A stretch of 64,000 nucleotides of DNA from Flavobacteriales bacterium (GTDB taxonomy: Bacteria > Bacteroidota > Bacteroidia > Flavobacteriales_F > PHOS-HE28): the NCBI GenBank assembly GCA_016721825.1, contig JADKHI010000004.1, forward strand, positions 310,001-374,000, written 5' to 3'. Under the pieces are notes generated by a model. The model was not told the origin of the DNA. It saw nothing but the letters and a program-made list of their open reading frames with translations, and ran no database searches. Shown piece after piece: positions 36,789 to 45,761 of the stretch (the stretch's first letter is position 1; the number at the start of each line of letters is the position of its first letter). The translations under genes and the position numbers were made by a program.

Positions 36789-38244
36789 CTAACCCAAGAT
36801 CAACCGTTGAGAAGAGGTTTTAGAACCAGCCAACAGAACGATGGAGTAAATGCCGGTCGGCAGGTCGTTCACCATCAGGGTGAGCTGCGCGCGGCCTTCT
36901 GACACGATAAGACGCTGAACCATGATCTGTTTCCCCAAGGCATCGAAAAGCATCAGGTCGGCATGCTCCACCTCGGCACCCAGATCCGAGAGTTGAATGG
37001 ACACAGGACCATCTTCTGATGGGTTCGGCCATACCGTCATACGTGCCTCAGTACCGGATCCAACGGATAGCGTTGGCTGCACCGTGTTGACAGGCAACAG
37101 GGCGGGTGCTTCCGTGTTCAAGCGCGCTACGCCGGCTCTCGCAACACCGTTGTAGGAGGTGAACGATCCGGCGCAGTAGACCTTACCGCTCACCGCCTTC
37201 GCCAGGACCGTTGGTGCATTGAACCCTGAACCTGTCGTGAAGGATGCGTCAAGGACCCCTGTGGTGCTCAAGCGCGCTATGCGGTTGCTGGGCGCACCTG
37301 CGTAGTTCTGGAACCCACCCCCACAGATGATCGAGCCGCTGCCCGAGGTGTAGGGGACGATACTGAGCACCTGCGCGTCGTATCCGGTCGAGCCGAAGCT
37401 AGCGACCAAGTTGCCGCCCAGGTCCAACTTGCAGATCCGGTTGGCGGGCGTGGTGAAGTTGCCACCGATGTAATATCCGTTGCCGCCGGGCACCTCGGTG
37501 ATCACGTCGACCCCCGTACTTCCCATTGGTCCCAATTGGATCTGGCCCCCGTACCAGTTCGTCGACGTTTCACCATTGCTGTTCATTTTGCAGAGAGACT
37601 TTGACACGGTACCTCTGTAGCTGTTGAAGGTGCCGCCGCATCCCCGCCCAAGCCTATGTGCGGCCAAGCAGGGCTCTGACCAGGCCGTTCCGCCGAAACC
37701 GGAACCTGTGGTAAAACCGTTGGACACCGTGCCATTGCTGTTCAGTTTCGCCACCAGGTGTCTGGTTTGACCATCATAGGTCGTGAAGATGCCACCGCAG
37801 AAGATCTTGCCTGAAGATCAACGTACACGAGACGTTGCCGTGCCAGTGGTCGCCAGGTGGGATCTCCCGTCGCGTTCACCGAGCATGTGTTTCCGGGCCG
37901 TGCCATTTAGCTGTTGAAGTCCTCGCAAGGATCACCATCCCTTGCAGAGCCACGCGTATCCAAGTGGGAGGGCTCACAGAGGCAAAGCCTGTTCCGGTCG
38001 TGAACGTGTTGTCGATGCTGCCATCCACGTTGATCCGCACAATACCGCGACGGGAAACGCCTTGGTAGGTGGTGAACTGCCCTACGCAGATCAACTTGTC
38101 ATCGGATTGCACTACCAGTGCATTTACCGGCCCGTTGAAGCCTGCGCCAGGGTTGAAGCTTAGGTCCAGGCTGCCGGGTTGGGCGTGAGCGATGGGCGTG
38201 AACAGGGTGAACAACAAGGCAAGGAGCGAAAGGCGGGTTCTCAT
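36789..38244 (-). pseudogene. delta-60 repeat secreted protein with T9SS C-terminus, frameshifted
   Basis: Two pieces of one secreted protein. The N-terminal piece (38244 to 37876) has signal peptide MRTRLSLLALLFTLFTPIAHAQ and delta-60 type repeats (LDLSFNPGAGFNGPVNALVVQSDDKLICVGQFTTYQGV). After about residue 105 the frame becomes unlike the family. The repeats resume in another frame from 37754 (FTTGSGF, IGGNFTT, CAGSFTSYNGVARAGVARLN) and end with a T9SS type A-like sorting domain (TVWPNPSEDGPVSIQLSD...GIYSIVLLAGSKTSSQRLILG). At least one, probably several, indels lie between about 37750 and 37930. Either a decaying gene or local indel errors; the downstream histidine kinase shows the same trouble. 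Confidence 0.75.
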
Positions 38245-38337
38245 GGGTCAATGTTCAGGCAACGAAGCACGGAGAACCGGCTCATGGGCGCCATAGCATA
38301 TGTATGGGATGGTCCTAGGCCATGCCCTCCATCGCTC

Positions 38338-38345
38338 CACCTTTG
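38338..38345 (+). promoter_or_regulatory. -7-like promoter element of the broken kinase gene
   Basis: CACCTTTG, one mismatch from TAnnTTTG, ends 4 nt before the ATG at 38350. Confidence 0.35.
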
Positions 38346-38349
38346 TCGC

Positions 38350-39980
38350 ATGAAGCAGTTCTTGTTCCTGGTAGCGATCCTGTTCGAATGCACGGATCCT
38401 GTGTTAGCGCAAAGCACCAGGTTGGCCGAACAGCGCGCACTGGTGGAAGCCTGGTCACGCGAGCCGATGCATCCGGCGGGTGATACGATAGGTCTTCAAC
38501 TGATGGGCGACCTGACAGTGATGTACATGATGCGCTCGAACTATGACAGTGCGCTGGTGGTAGCGACCAACGCAGCACTTGCCGGCGAACGGATCCTGGC
38601 CGCTACAACGGACATGGAGCGGAATAAGGACGTCCGCGAGCTTCCCTTGTGGACCCGCAAACAACTGGCCGGATACATCGGGTGAGCCGGTCCAGTGCTC
38701 TTCGAAATGGGTACAGTATGGGCTGGTGGAGGACAGCGTTCTACTCTTGCATGCCCGCGGTATGATAGCTCCATGACCCCGGTGGTGTTCACCGAGCCGT
38801 TGTTCCGGATCATCGCGTTGCACCAGCAGGCAGGTCGCACGGATTCGGTGGCGAAATACCTTGGTCTGGTCGTGCGGCACCTGAACTTCGGCTCGTATCC
38901 GAAGATGGAGGTCCAATGGCTTCTGGCTAAGGCTGGTCTTCAGACATTGACCAGGGAGTACGGGGAGGCTATTTCGACTTTGCGCCAAGCTGATGCGTTG
39001 GGATCCGCGCGCCAAAGTCCACGTGCGCCTCCATCCCTTGGCGGCGACCCGGTCTCTGCTGCGTTGCATGCGGATACCGCCGTAAAGGAAATGAAGCTGG
39101 TGATGAAGGTCGCGGCGATACGTCACCTGGCCCGCACACAAGCGGAGATGGTGCATGCGCAGGAATTGGCGCTTGCCGCGGCGCAAGTGGACGTGCAACG
39201 CGGACAGAAGCACCTCGCCATCGTGGGTGGCGTCGCTCTGGTCATCTTGCTCTTGCTCGCCCTGCTGCTCTTCCGCAGCGCCCGACAGAAGGCCACGCTG
39301 CTCACCACCAAGAACGCGGAGATCATCCAGGCTCAATCGCTATTGATCGCGAGTGAGAAGCAGCGTGAGGTCGAACAGGTGCGCACACGGATCGCGCGTG
39401 ACATCCATGATGAAGTGGGCAGTGAACTGACACGTATCAGCATGCTCGGCGGGGAAGTGAAACGCCGATTGTCGACGTCGGAGAGCTTAGCCAACGAAGG
39501 CGTGATCAGATCCGCCTTTTGACCCGTCAGGTCAGTGCCACGCTCAGCGATGTGGTCTGGGCCGTGGACCCCCAGCAGGATACCGTGCACAGTTTGGTGC
39601 GGCATGCCGAGGGTTTTGCGCGCCGCATGCTTGAGCCGTTCGGCGCTAAGGCCGGACTGTTGTTCACGGCGACCGGCGATGATCGGCCATTGGATCCACT
39701 GATGAAGAACAACGTGTTCCTGGTGCTGAAAGAGGCGGTGAACAACGCCATAAAGTACGCTTCAGCGGAACGACTGGAGGTGGAGATGGTCACTGACAGG
39801 CGGTCGTATCGGGTGCGTGTGAAGGACAGTGGACCGGGCTTTGACCCCGTTGGCATGGTGCGCGAAGGCAATGGGCTGCGGAACATGCAGGCCCGCGCCG
39901 CGCAATTGGGAGCGGAACTGAGCATTGTTGCAGCACCCGGATCGGGAACAGAGGTGCTGATGACCGGTAGCTGGAGCTGA
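38350..39980 (+). pseudogene. TPR-type sensor histidine kinase (HisKA_3), frameshifted
   Basis: Three consecutive reading frames together make one NarX-like kinase. Piece 1 (from 38350) has a signal peptide (MKQFLFLVAILFECTDPVLA) and a TPR-like start, ending at 38685. Piece 2 (to 39522) has helical repeats, a transmembrane helix (HLAIVGGVALVILLLLALLLF), a coiled coil and the HisKA_3 box RTRIARDIHDEVGSELTRISML. Piece 3 (to 39980) starts at VSATLSDVVWAVDPQQD and has the HATPase N box NNVFLVLKEAVNNAIKYAS, DSGPGFDP and GNGLRNMQAR. The frame changes near 38685-38770 (possibly twice) and near 39500-39515. The intact regulator 31 bp downstream is its expected partner. Confidence 0.8.
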
Positions 39981-39999
39981 GCTGGCCGTTGCAACAACT

Positions 40000-40007
40000 T
40001 ACTTTCG
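40000..40007 (+). promoter_or_regulatory. -7-like promoter element of the response regulator
   Basis: TACTTTCG, one mismatch from TAnnTTTG, ends 4 nt before the ATG at 40012. It suggests separate expression from the broken kinase gene. Confidence 0.4.
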
Positions 40008-40011
40008 GACC

Positions 40012-40653
40012 ATGCCGAGTGCTTCCATCCGTGTAGCGATCGTAGAGGACGATAAGGGGATCCGTGAGTTGATGAGCGCGGCGGTTCAGCGCGAAGCGGA
40101 CATGCGAACGGTGCGGACCTTTCCCAACGCCGATGATCTCCTGGAAGCATTCCCGGGGCTGGAGGTCGATGTGGTGCTCATGGACATCAATATGCCGGGG
40201 ACCAGCGGGATCGAAGGCATACGCATGCTCAAGTCGAAACGGCCGACCGTGCAGTACTTGGTGGTCACCGTTTTCGAGAACCCGAGCTACATCTTTCAAG
40301 CGCTTTGCGCGGGCGCCACAGGCTACCTGGTCAAGGATTCCGATAGCGACGTGCTGGTGAGCGCCATTCGAGAGATCGCGGCAGGGGGATCGCCCATGAG
40401 CCCGGTGATCGCGCGCATGGTGGTCAGCTCCATGCACGGCCAGGCCGCCGGAGCGATGCAGGAAGAGCTCTTGACCCTGCGTGAACGGGAAGTGTTGGAT
40501 GCCTTGGCGAACGGCCTGATGTACAAGCAGATCGCCGCGAAACTGGAGATCTCCGTGGGTACGGTGCAGAACCACGTCCGCCACATCTACGAGAAGTTGC
40601 AGGTACACTCGCGGGCCGAAGCGGTCCGACGGGTCTACCCGGACCGACGGTGA
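40012..40653 (+). CDS. NarL/FixJ-type response regulator
   Basis: Two-domain transcriptional regulator of 213 residues. The receiver domain (about 6-125) has the acidic pair in VAIVEDDKG, phosphoacceptor Asp58 in VVLMDINMPG, the conserved Thr in LVVTVFENP and Lys in GYLVKDS. The C-terminal LuxR-type HTH (about 145-208) shows LTLREREVLDALANGLMYKQIAAKLEISVGTVQNHVRHIYEKLQVHSRAEAV. Its cognate kinase should be the gene just upstream, which is frameshifted here; if that break is real, the regulator is an orphan. Confidence 0.93.
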   Translation: MPSASIRVAIVEDDKGIRELMSAAVQREADMRTVRTFPNADDLLEAFPGLEVDVVLMDINMPGTSGIEGIRMLKSKRPTVQYLVVTVFENPSYIFQALCAGATGYLVKDSDSDVLVSAIREIAAGGSPMSPVIARMVVSSMHGQAAGAMQEELLTLREREVLDALANGLMYKQIAAKLEISVGTVQNHVRHIYEKLQVHSRAEAVRRVYPDRR

Positions 40654-40675
40654 GGGCACCGCGCAGGCCTCATGC

Positions 40676-42415
40676 TTACTCCTTTACGAAACGCCTGTTC
40701 CAAACAAGCCCGTCGGCCTCGATGCGCAACTGGTAGAGTCCGGTCGCGAGCCCCTGCAGCGGCAGGGTGAAGGCGCGGTCGTTCGGCGTGTGTTGCAGCA
40801 GGCGTACCATGCGGCCCTGGGCATCCACCAGGGCGATGTGGCAGGCGCCGGTGAGGCTGCGGTCAAGGGCCACGTTCAGTGCGTCCCGTGCCGGGTTGGG
40901 CCAGAGGCGCAGCTCCTCGGACCGGATGCCTTCGGCCACGGTGGTGGCCAGTTGCACTTCGAAGGTGGCGGTGTTGGTGAGCACCGGCGCGTTGAAGTCG
41001 AAGAAGATGTTCGCGTTGTTGCCCACGACCGCACCCGGCAGCAGGTAGCTGTTCGGGGTCATCCGGAACATCACCCAGCCGTGGCTGTTCGGTTCGTTGC
41101 TGGTGCTGTCCGGCAGGTTGATGCCGTCGAACCGGAACTCGAGCAGGCCGCCGGGGGCGATCTGTGTTGTGCACGGATGGCTGCTGCCCAGGAACACGAA
41201 GCTGCCGACATTGACGTGAATGGGCAAGGCATCGCTGATGCGCACATCAATGGCCGATGCGGTGCCCGTGTTCTGGAAGCGGATCATGTAGTCCACGGGC
41301 CTGCCGGCAGCGATATCGTCCGGCGAGAGCAGGGCTGGCGTGACCTGCTTGTCGTTCGGATCCCAGGAGTTGATCACCTCAGCGTCCAGGACCACCACGT
41401 CGTTCCCCGGAACGGCATCCCCCGGCACCGTGACCTGTGCGGTGTATTGGTAGAGGGTGCCCATGACCGCGCTGGTCGAGCTCAAGGGCCAGGCGTGTGC
41501 AACGAAGGTCTCGCCCGGTTGGAGCGTGGGCACGGACCACGAGATGGTGTTGCCGACCACGATGCCAGCGGGGAAATGATAGGACAGGGTCTGGGCGGGG
41601 TCCCACGTGTAGGTCAACGTGCCACCGGCAGCGGCTTGGGTGCCTTCGTTCTTGGCGACCAGCGTCACCCAATTGGTCCTGCCGGGCCGGGGTGGGCGGC
41701 TGCTCACATGCACCGAAACATCACCTTGGAGCGAGGTCGGGTCCATGGCGATGAGATGGCCGGAGCTGATCGTACCGGGCACGGTGAGGTCAATGAAGGG
41801 GAGGGTCTGTGCCTGCGTATCGAAACTGCCCGGAGCGGCCGCGGGGGAATAGAAGCCTCCGGGCAGGGTGAACGTGAAATCGCCGTTCATGTCGGTGGTC
41901 GTGGTGTACGCGCCGGCGGTCACCGTGCGGTTCGGCAGCAGCATGTCCCCTGCATTGAGCGCACCGTCCGTGTTCATGTCGAGGAAGACCTGTCCGCTCA
42001 GCATGGCGGAATACCCGTAGCAGCTGCAACCCCAGGCGTCCCAAGTGTCGTTCGCCGTCAACGGGTCGTTGTCATCACACGGTCCGCCGGGCGTTCCGAA
42101 CAGGCAGGTGCCCGAGCAGATGCAGGTGCTGCTCCACACGTCATTGATGGTGTTCGGGTTGGCATCGTTGCACGCCTCGCCCGGCAGCCCGATCGGTCCG
42201 GTATCCCACATGGCGTCACAGTAGCCCACGCACGCACAGTTGGTGTTCCAGGTGTCACCGAATATGCCTCCCGTATAGCTCAGTCCATCATCGCATGGGG
42301 TCCCGGGTAGCGCGCTGCCGCCGTTCACTCCAAGGCAGTCCACCTGGGCCGTCAGGGCCGTGCTCAGGCAGAGGATCAACGCGGTCATGGCCGCGCGCAG
42401 CGGGGTCGGTTGCAT
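40676..42415 (-). CDS. secreted Cys-rich repeat protein with T9SS C-terminal sorting domain
   Basis: A 579-residue secreted protein. Signal peptide MQPTPLRAAMTALILCLSTALTAQ; three Cys-rich repeats (about 25-135) of the form PGxxCDDxxPxTxxDxWxxxCxCxG; an SdrD-like B module with Ca2+-type loop (SGQVFLDMNTDGALNAGDMLLPN); DUF11-like beta domains; a segment with NSWDPNDKQVTP, found in many Bacteroidota T9SS substrates (DUF7619 in my memory); and a C-terminal sorting domain (LRLWPNPARDALNVALDRSL...GLATGLYQLRIEADGLVWNRRFVKE). The start is the ATG at 42415; the in-frame GTG at 42427 is less likely. Probably a cell-surface structural or adhesive protein. Confidence 0.85.
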   Translation of the reverse strand: MQPTPLRAAMTALILCLSTALTAQVDCLGVNGGSALPGTPCDDGLSYTGGIFGDTWNTNCACVGYCDAMWDTGPIGLPGEACNDANPNTINDVWSSTCICSGTCLFGTPGGPCDDNDPLTANDTWDAWGCSCYGYSAMLSGQVFLDMNTDGALNAGDMLLPNRTVTAGAYTTTTDMNGDFTFTLPGGFYSPAAAPGSFDTQAQTLPFIDLTVPGTISSGHLIAMDPTSLQGDVSVHVSSRPPRPGRTNWVTLVAKNEGTQAAAGGTLTYTWDPAQTLSYHFPAGIVVGNTISWSVPTLQPGETFVAHAWPLSSTSAVMGTLYQYTAQVTVPGDAVPGNDVVVLDAEVINSWDPNDKQVTPALLSPDDIAAGRPVDYMIRFQNTGTASAIDVRISDALPIHVNVGSFVFLGSSHPCTTQIAPGGLLEFRFDGINLPDSTSNEPNSHGWVMFRMTPNSYLLPGAVVGNNANIFFDFNAPVLTNTATFEVQLATTVAEGIRSEELRLWPNPARDALNVALDRSLTGACHIALVDAQGRMVRLLQHTPNDRAFTLPLQGLATGLYQLRIEADGLVWNRRFVKE

Positions 42416-42561
42416 GGGGATCCGCACGTTGGTTCACTCGTGAAGCTAGTCGATCATCGGGTGCATCGGATGATGCACGACGTGAACGCCGTTCATCCGT
42501 TCCTGCGAACCGTTGGAAACATTTTGCGGTGCAAAGTGTTTCCCGTGTATTCTTCCCGCCC

Positions 42562-42569
42562 TACGTTTG
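42562..42569 (+). promoter_or_regulatory. -7 promoter element of the efflux operon
   Basis: TACGTTTG matches TAnnTTTG exactly, 57 nt before the TetR gene ATG, giving a leader of about 50 nt. No TTG at the expected -33 distance. Confidence 0.45.
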
Positions 42570-42626
42570 CGCCCCGAACCCGGAACCCTCCTGCCGGGAA
42601 CGGCCTCCAGAGCCCCGAATACCGCG

Positions 42627-43253
42627 ATGAGCGAGCTGATCGAACCCAAGGAACAGGAGATCCTGCTGCAGGCCCAGAAGTGCTTCATGCGCAATGGCAT
42701 CAAGGCGATGACCATGGACGACGTGGCGCGCTACATGCGCATGAGCAAGAAGACCCTCTACCAGTTCTTCACGGACAAGAACGACCTGGTGGAGAAGATG
42801 ACGTCGAACCTGTGCAAGGTGCATGAGCAGGTCATCCATGGGATCTGTGCCCGGGGCCTGAACGCCATCGACGAGCATTTCGAGATCACCCAGTTCATCG
42901 CCGGCCAGCTGGCGCAGATGCACCCGAGCATCAACTACGACCTGGAGAAGTACCACCCCAAGGCCTGGGAGATCCTGCAGAACATGGAGGACCGGAACGT
43001 GATCGCCATTGTGACGGCGAACATGGAGAAGGGCATCCGCGAGGGCTTGTACCGCGAAGACCTGAACATCCCGGTGATCGCGCGCATCTACGTCGCGCGG
43101 ATGGATGCCGTGTTCGACGGGGAGCTGTTCCCGGTGAACGAGTACAATTTCGTCGATGTGCTGTGGGAGCAATACCGCTACCACATCCGCGGCATCGCCA
43201 GCCCCAAGGGAGTGCAGTACCTGATGAAGAAAATGAACAAGGAGCGCAAGTGA
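42627..43253 (+). CDS. TetR/AcrR family transcriptional regulator
   Basis: A 208-residue regulator. The N-terminal HTH (about 8-55) reads EILLQAQKCFMRNGIKAMTMDDVARYMRMSKKTLYQFFTDKNDLVEKM, a standard TetR domain; the C-terminal ligand-binding part is family specific and unassigned. It is the first gene of a TolC-MFP-RND efflux operon and overlaps the TolC gene by 3 bases (TGATG), so it is probably a local repressor controlling its own operon. No palindromic operator is obvious in the short promoter region. Confidence 0.9.
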   Translation: MSELIEPKEQEILLQAQKCFMRNGIKAMTMDDVARYMRMSKKTLYQFFTDKNDLVEKMTSNLCKVHEQVIHGICARGLNAIDEHFEITQFIAGQLAQMHPSINYDLEKYHPKAWEILQNMEDRNVIAIVTANMEKGIREGLYREDLNIPVIARIYVARMDAVFDGELFPVNEYNFVDVLWEQYRYHIRGIASPKGVQYLMKKMNKERK

Positions 43254-44575
43254 TGAACACGCAACGCATATCCGGCATGCTGGCCCTCTTCCTGGGGCTC
43301 ACCGCCGCCGCCCAAGGTCCGCTCACCCTCACGCTGCAACAGGCCATGGACATGGCGGCGCAGCAGAGCTTCGCGGTCCGCTCCAGCACCCTGGAGGCGG
43401 AGAAGGCCGAGGCCCGGATCAAGGAGGTAACGGCCATGGGCCTGCCCCAGGTGGAGGCCACGGGCGCTTTCAACAACTACCTCACGGTGCCGCAGAGCGT
43501 GATCCCGAACTTCACCGGGCAGGGCCCCGAGTTCCTGCAGGTGCAGTTCGGCGTGCCCTACACCACCACCGGAACGTTGCAGCTGAACCAGCTGATCTTC
43601 GACGGCAGCTACCTCGTGGGCCTGCGCGCCAGCCGCGAACTGCGCACCCGCAGTGAACAGGACCTGGAGAAGACCGTGGCCGAAGCCCGTTACCAGGCGT
43701 CCAAGTCCTTCCTCGGTGTATTGGCCGCACGCGAAGGTTCGCGCCTGGCGGCCGAGAGCGTGCCCGTGCTGGAGAAGAGCCTTTCCGAGGCTTCTGCGAT
43801 GAAGGAACAAGGCTTCATGGAGGCCACCGACGTGGACCGCTTGAGCATCGCCCTGGCCAGCGCGCGCGACCGCGCCCGCAGCTTCGCCCAGCAGGAGCGC
43901 GTGGCCATGGCCTATCTGCGCCTGGTGCTCGGGCTGCCGTCTGATACGCCCATCACCCTTAGCGGTGATCTGGAGACCATTGTGAACGACCCGGCTGAGG
44001 TGGCCTTGTCCGAGTCCGCGATCGACCTGAACGGCCACGTGGATTACCAACTGGCGAACACGCTGATCCGCTTGCAAGACCTTGAGGTGCGGAACCAGAA
44101 GGCCGCGTACCTGCCCAAGCTCTACGGCTTCGCGAACACCCAGGCCCAGAACTTCGGCTTCGACCAGGTGTGGCAGACGGACTGGTTCCCCGGCACGCTC
44201 TGGGGCCTGCAGTTGCAGGTGCCCATCTTCAGCAGCGGCATGCGCAACAACCGCGTGAAGCAGGCGAACCTCACCCTGCAACAGACCGAGGTGAACCGCG
44301 CCTTCACCGAACAGAACCTGATCGCCGCCGCCGAGGAGCGCAGCGAAAAGGCCCGCACCGCCCTGGAGAGCTACCGCACCGAGAAGCAGAACCTCGAACT
44401 GGCGGAACGCATCTTCGACCGCACCAGCATCAAGTTCACCAACGGCCTCAGCAGCAGCTTCGAGCTGAACCAGGACCAGAGCCAGTACCTCCAATCCCAG
44501 CAGATCTACATCGGCAAGCTGGTGGACCTGCTGCTCGCCCGCACCGACCTCCGCAAGGCCCTCGATCTCTATTGA
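43253..44575 (+). CDS. TolC family outer membrane efflux protein
   Basis: Outer-membrane channel of a tripartite pump, 440 residues. Signal peptide MNTQRISGMLALFLGLTAAAQ, then the two-fold repeat of long amphipathic helices characteristic of TolC/OEP proteins (LTLQQAMDMAAQQSFAVRSSTLEAEKAEARIKEV; the second half with LQLQVPIFSSGMRNNRVKQANLTLQQTEVNR). The ATG overlaps the TetR stop codon. It is followed at 20 bp by the periplasmic adaptor gene. Confidence 0.92.
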   Translation: MNTQRISGMLALFLGLTAAAQGPLTLTLQQAMDMAAQQSFAVRSSTLEAEKAEARIKEVTAMGLPQVEATGAFNNYLTVPQSVIPNFTGQGPEFLQVQFGVPYTTTGTLQLNQLIFDGSYLVGLRASRELRTRSEQDLEKTVAEARYQASKSFLGVLAAREGSRLAAESVPVLEKSLSEASAMKEQGFMEATDVDRLSIALASARDRARSFAQQERVAMAYLRLVLGLPSDTPITLSGDLETIVNDPAEVALSESAIDLNGHVDYQLANTLIRLQDLEVRNQKAAYLPKLYGFANTQAQNFGFDQVWQTDWFPGTLWGLQLQVPIFSSGMRNNRVKQANLTLQQTEVNRAFTEQNLIAAAEERSEKARTALESYRTEKQNLELAERIFDRTSIKFTNGLSSSFELNQDQSQYLQSQQIYIGKLVDLLLARTDLRKALDLY

Positions 44576-44595
44576 CCACACCGACCCGAAACGTG

Positions 44596-45750
44596 ATGAA
44601 GCATTCGATCACCCTCCTCGCACTCGCCACCCTGCTCGCTGCATGCGGGGGCTCCGAGACCACTGACCTCGGACTGAAGCGCGCCAAGCTTGAGCAGCTG
44701 AAAGGCCAGTACACGCTCTATGCGGACAGCATCAAGGAAGTGGAGACGTGGCTCGCGGAGCACGACAGCACCCTTCGCCGCAATGTCTCCACCGTAACTG
44801 CGGCACCGGTGGTGGCCGGCACCTTCCTGCACTACGTGGACGTGCATGGCAACGTGAAGGCGGACAAGTCCGCGGCGCTGTTCGCGCAGGGTGGCGGTCG
44901 TGTGCGGAACATCCTGGTGAAGGCCGGTGACCAGGTGCGCGCCGGGCAGTTGCTCGTGAGCATCGACAACGATATGGTGGCCCGTCAGATCGCACAGGCC
45001 GAGACCGGTGCAGAACTCGCGCGCACCACGTTCGAGAAGCAGGAGAAGCTATGGAAGCAGCAGATCGGCAGCGAGATGCAATACCTCCAGGCCAAGACCC
45101 AGAAGGAGCAGGCCGAAGCGGGCCTCAAGGCGTTGGAGGAGCAGCAGCGCCTCACCAACATCACCGCCCCGTTCGAGGGGATCGTGGACGAGATCATGGT
45201 CCGCGTAGGGGACATGGCCAGCCCCATGCAGCCTGCGGCCCGTGTGGTGAACCTGAACGCCGTGCAACTGGAGGCCGATGTGCCGGAGAGCTACTTGAAG
45301 AGCGTACGGAACGGCGCTCCGGTGAAGGTCACCTTCCCCAGCATCGGGGAGTCGTTCGACGGCAGCCTGGAGCATGTGGGCCAGTTCATCGACCCCAGCA
45401 ACCGCACCTTCAAGGTCAGCGTGCGCGTACCGAACGGGGAGGACTACATGCGCCCCAACCTGCTCAGCGACATCAGCATCCAGGACATGCGCACTGACAG
45501 CGCCTTGGTGGTGCCGAGCCGCACCGTGCTCCAGGACGTGAACGGGAACAACTACATCTTCGTCTTGGACCCCACCACCGGGGACGAGGCCAAGGCCCGC
45601 AAGCTGATGGTGCAGCGCGTGAGCGAATACCGCGGCGCCCTCAGCATCAAACCGGTCGATGCCGGATCCTTGAAGGGTGGCGAGCGCATCGTGGATGAAG
45701 GTGCCAAGAACGTCACCGACGGACTCACCGTGCGTATCGCCAACAACTGA
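44596..45750 (+). CDS. efflux RND transporter periplasmic adaptor subunit (MFP)
   Basis: Membrane fusion protein of 384 residues linking pump and channel. Lipoprotein signal MKHSITLLALATLLAAC; a coiled start (LKRAKLEQLKGQYTLYADSIKEVETWLAEHDSTL) precedes the biotinyl-lipoyl half-motifs (GGRVRNILVKAGDQVRAGQLLVSIDN and ITAPFEGIVDEIMVRVGDMASPM) flanking an alpha hairpin, then beta-barrel and membrane-proximal domains. Start set by the lipobox. Second pump gene in the operon, 11 bp before the permease. Confidence 0.93.
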   Translation: MKHSITLLALATLLAACGGSETTDLGLKRAKLEQLKGQYTLYADSIKEVETWLAEHDSTLRRNVSTVTAAPVVAGTFLHYVDVHGNVKADKSAALFAQGGGRVRNILVKAGDQVRAGQLLVSIDNDMVARQIAQAETGAELARTTFEKQEKLWKQQIGSEMQYLQAKTQKEQAEAGLKALEEQQRLTNITAPFEGIVDEIMVRVGDMASPMQPAARVVNLNAVQLEADVPESYLKSVRNGAPVKVTFPSIGESFDGSLEHVGQFIDPSNRTFKVSVRVPNGEDYMRPNLLSDISIQDMRTDSALVVPSRTVLQDVNGNNYIFVLDPTTGDEAKARKLMVQRVSEYRGALSIKPVDAGSLKGGERIVDEGAKNVTDGLTVRIANN

Positions 45751-45761
45751 CCTCCCGCACC

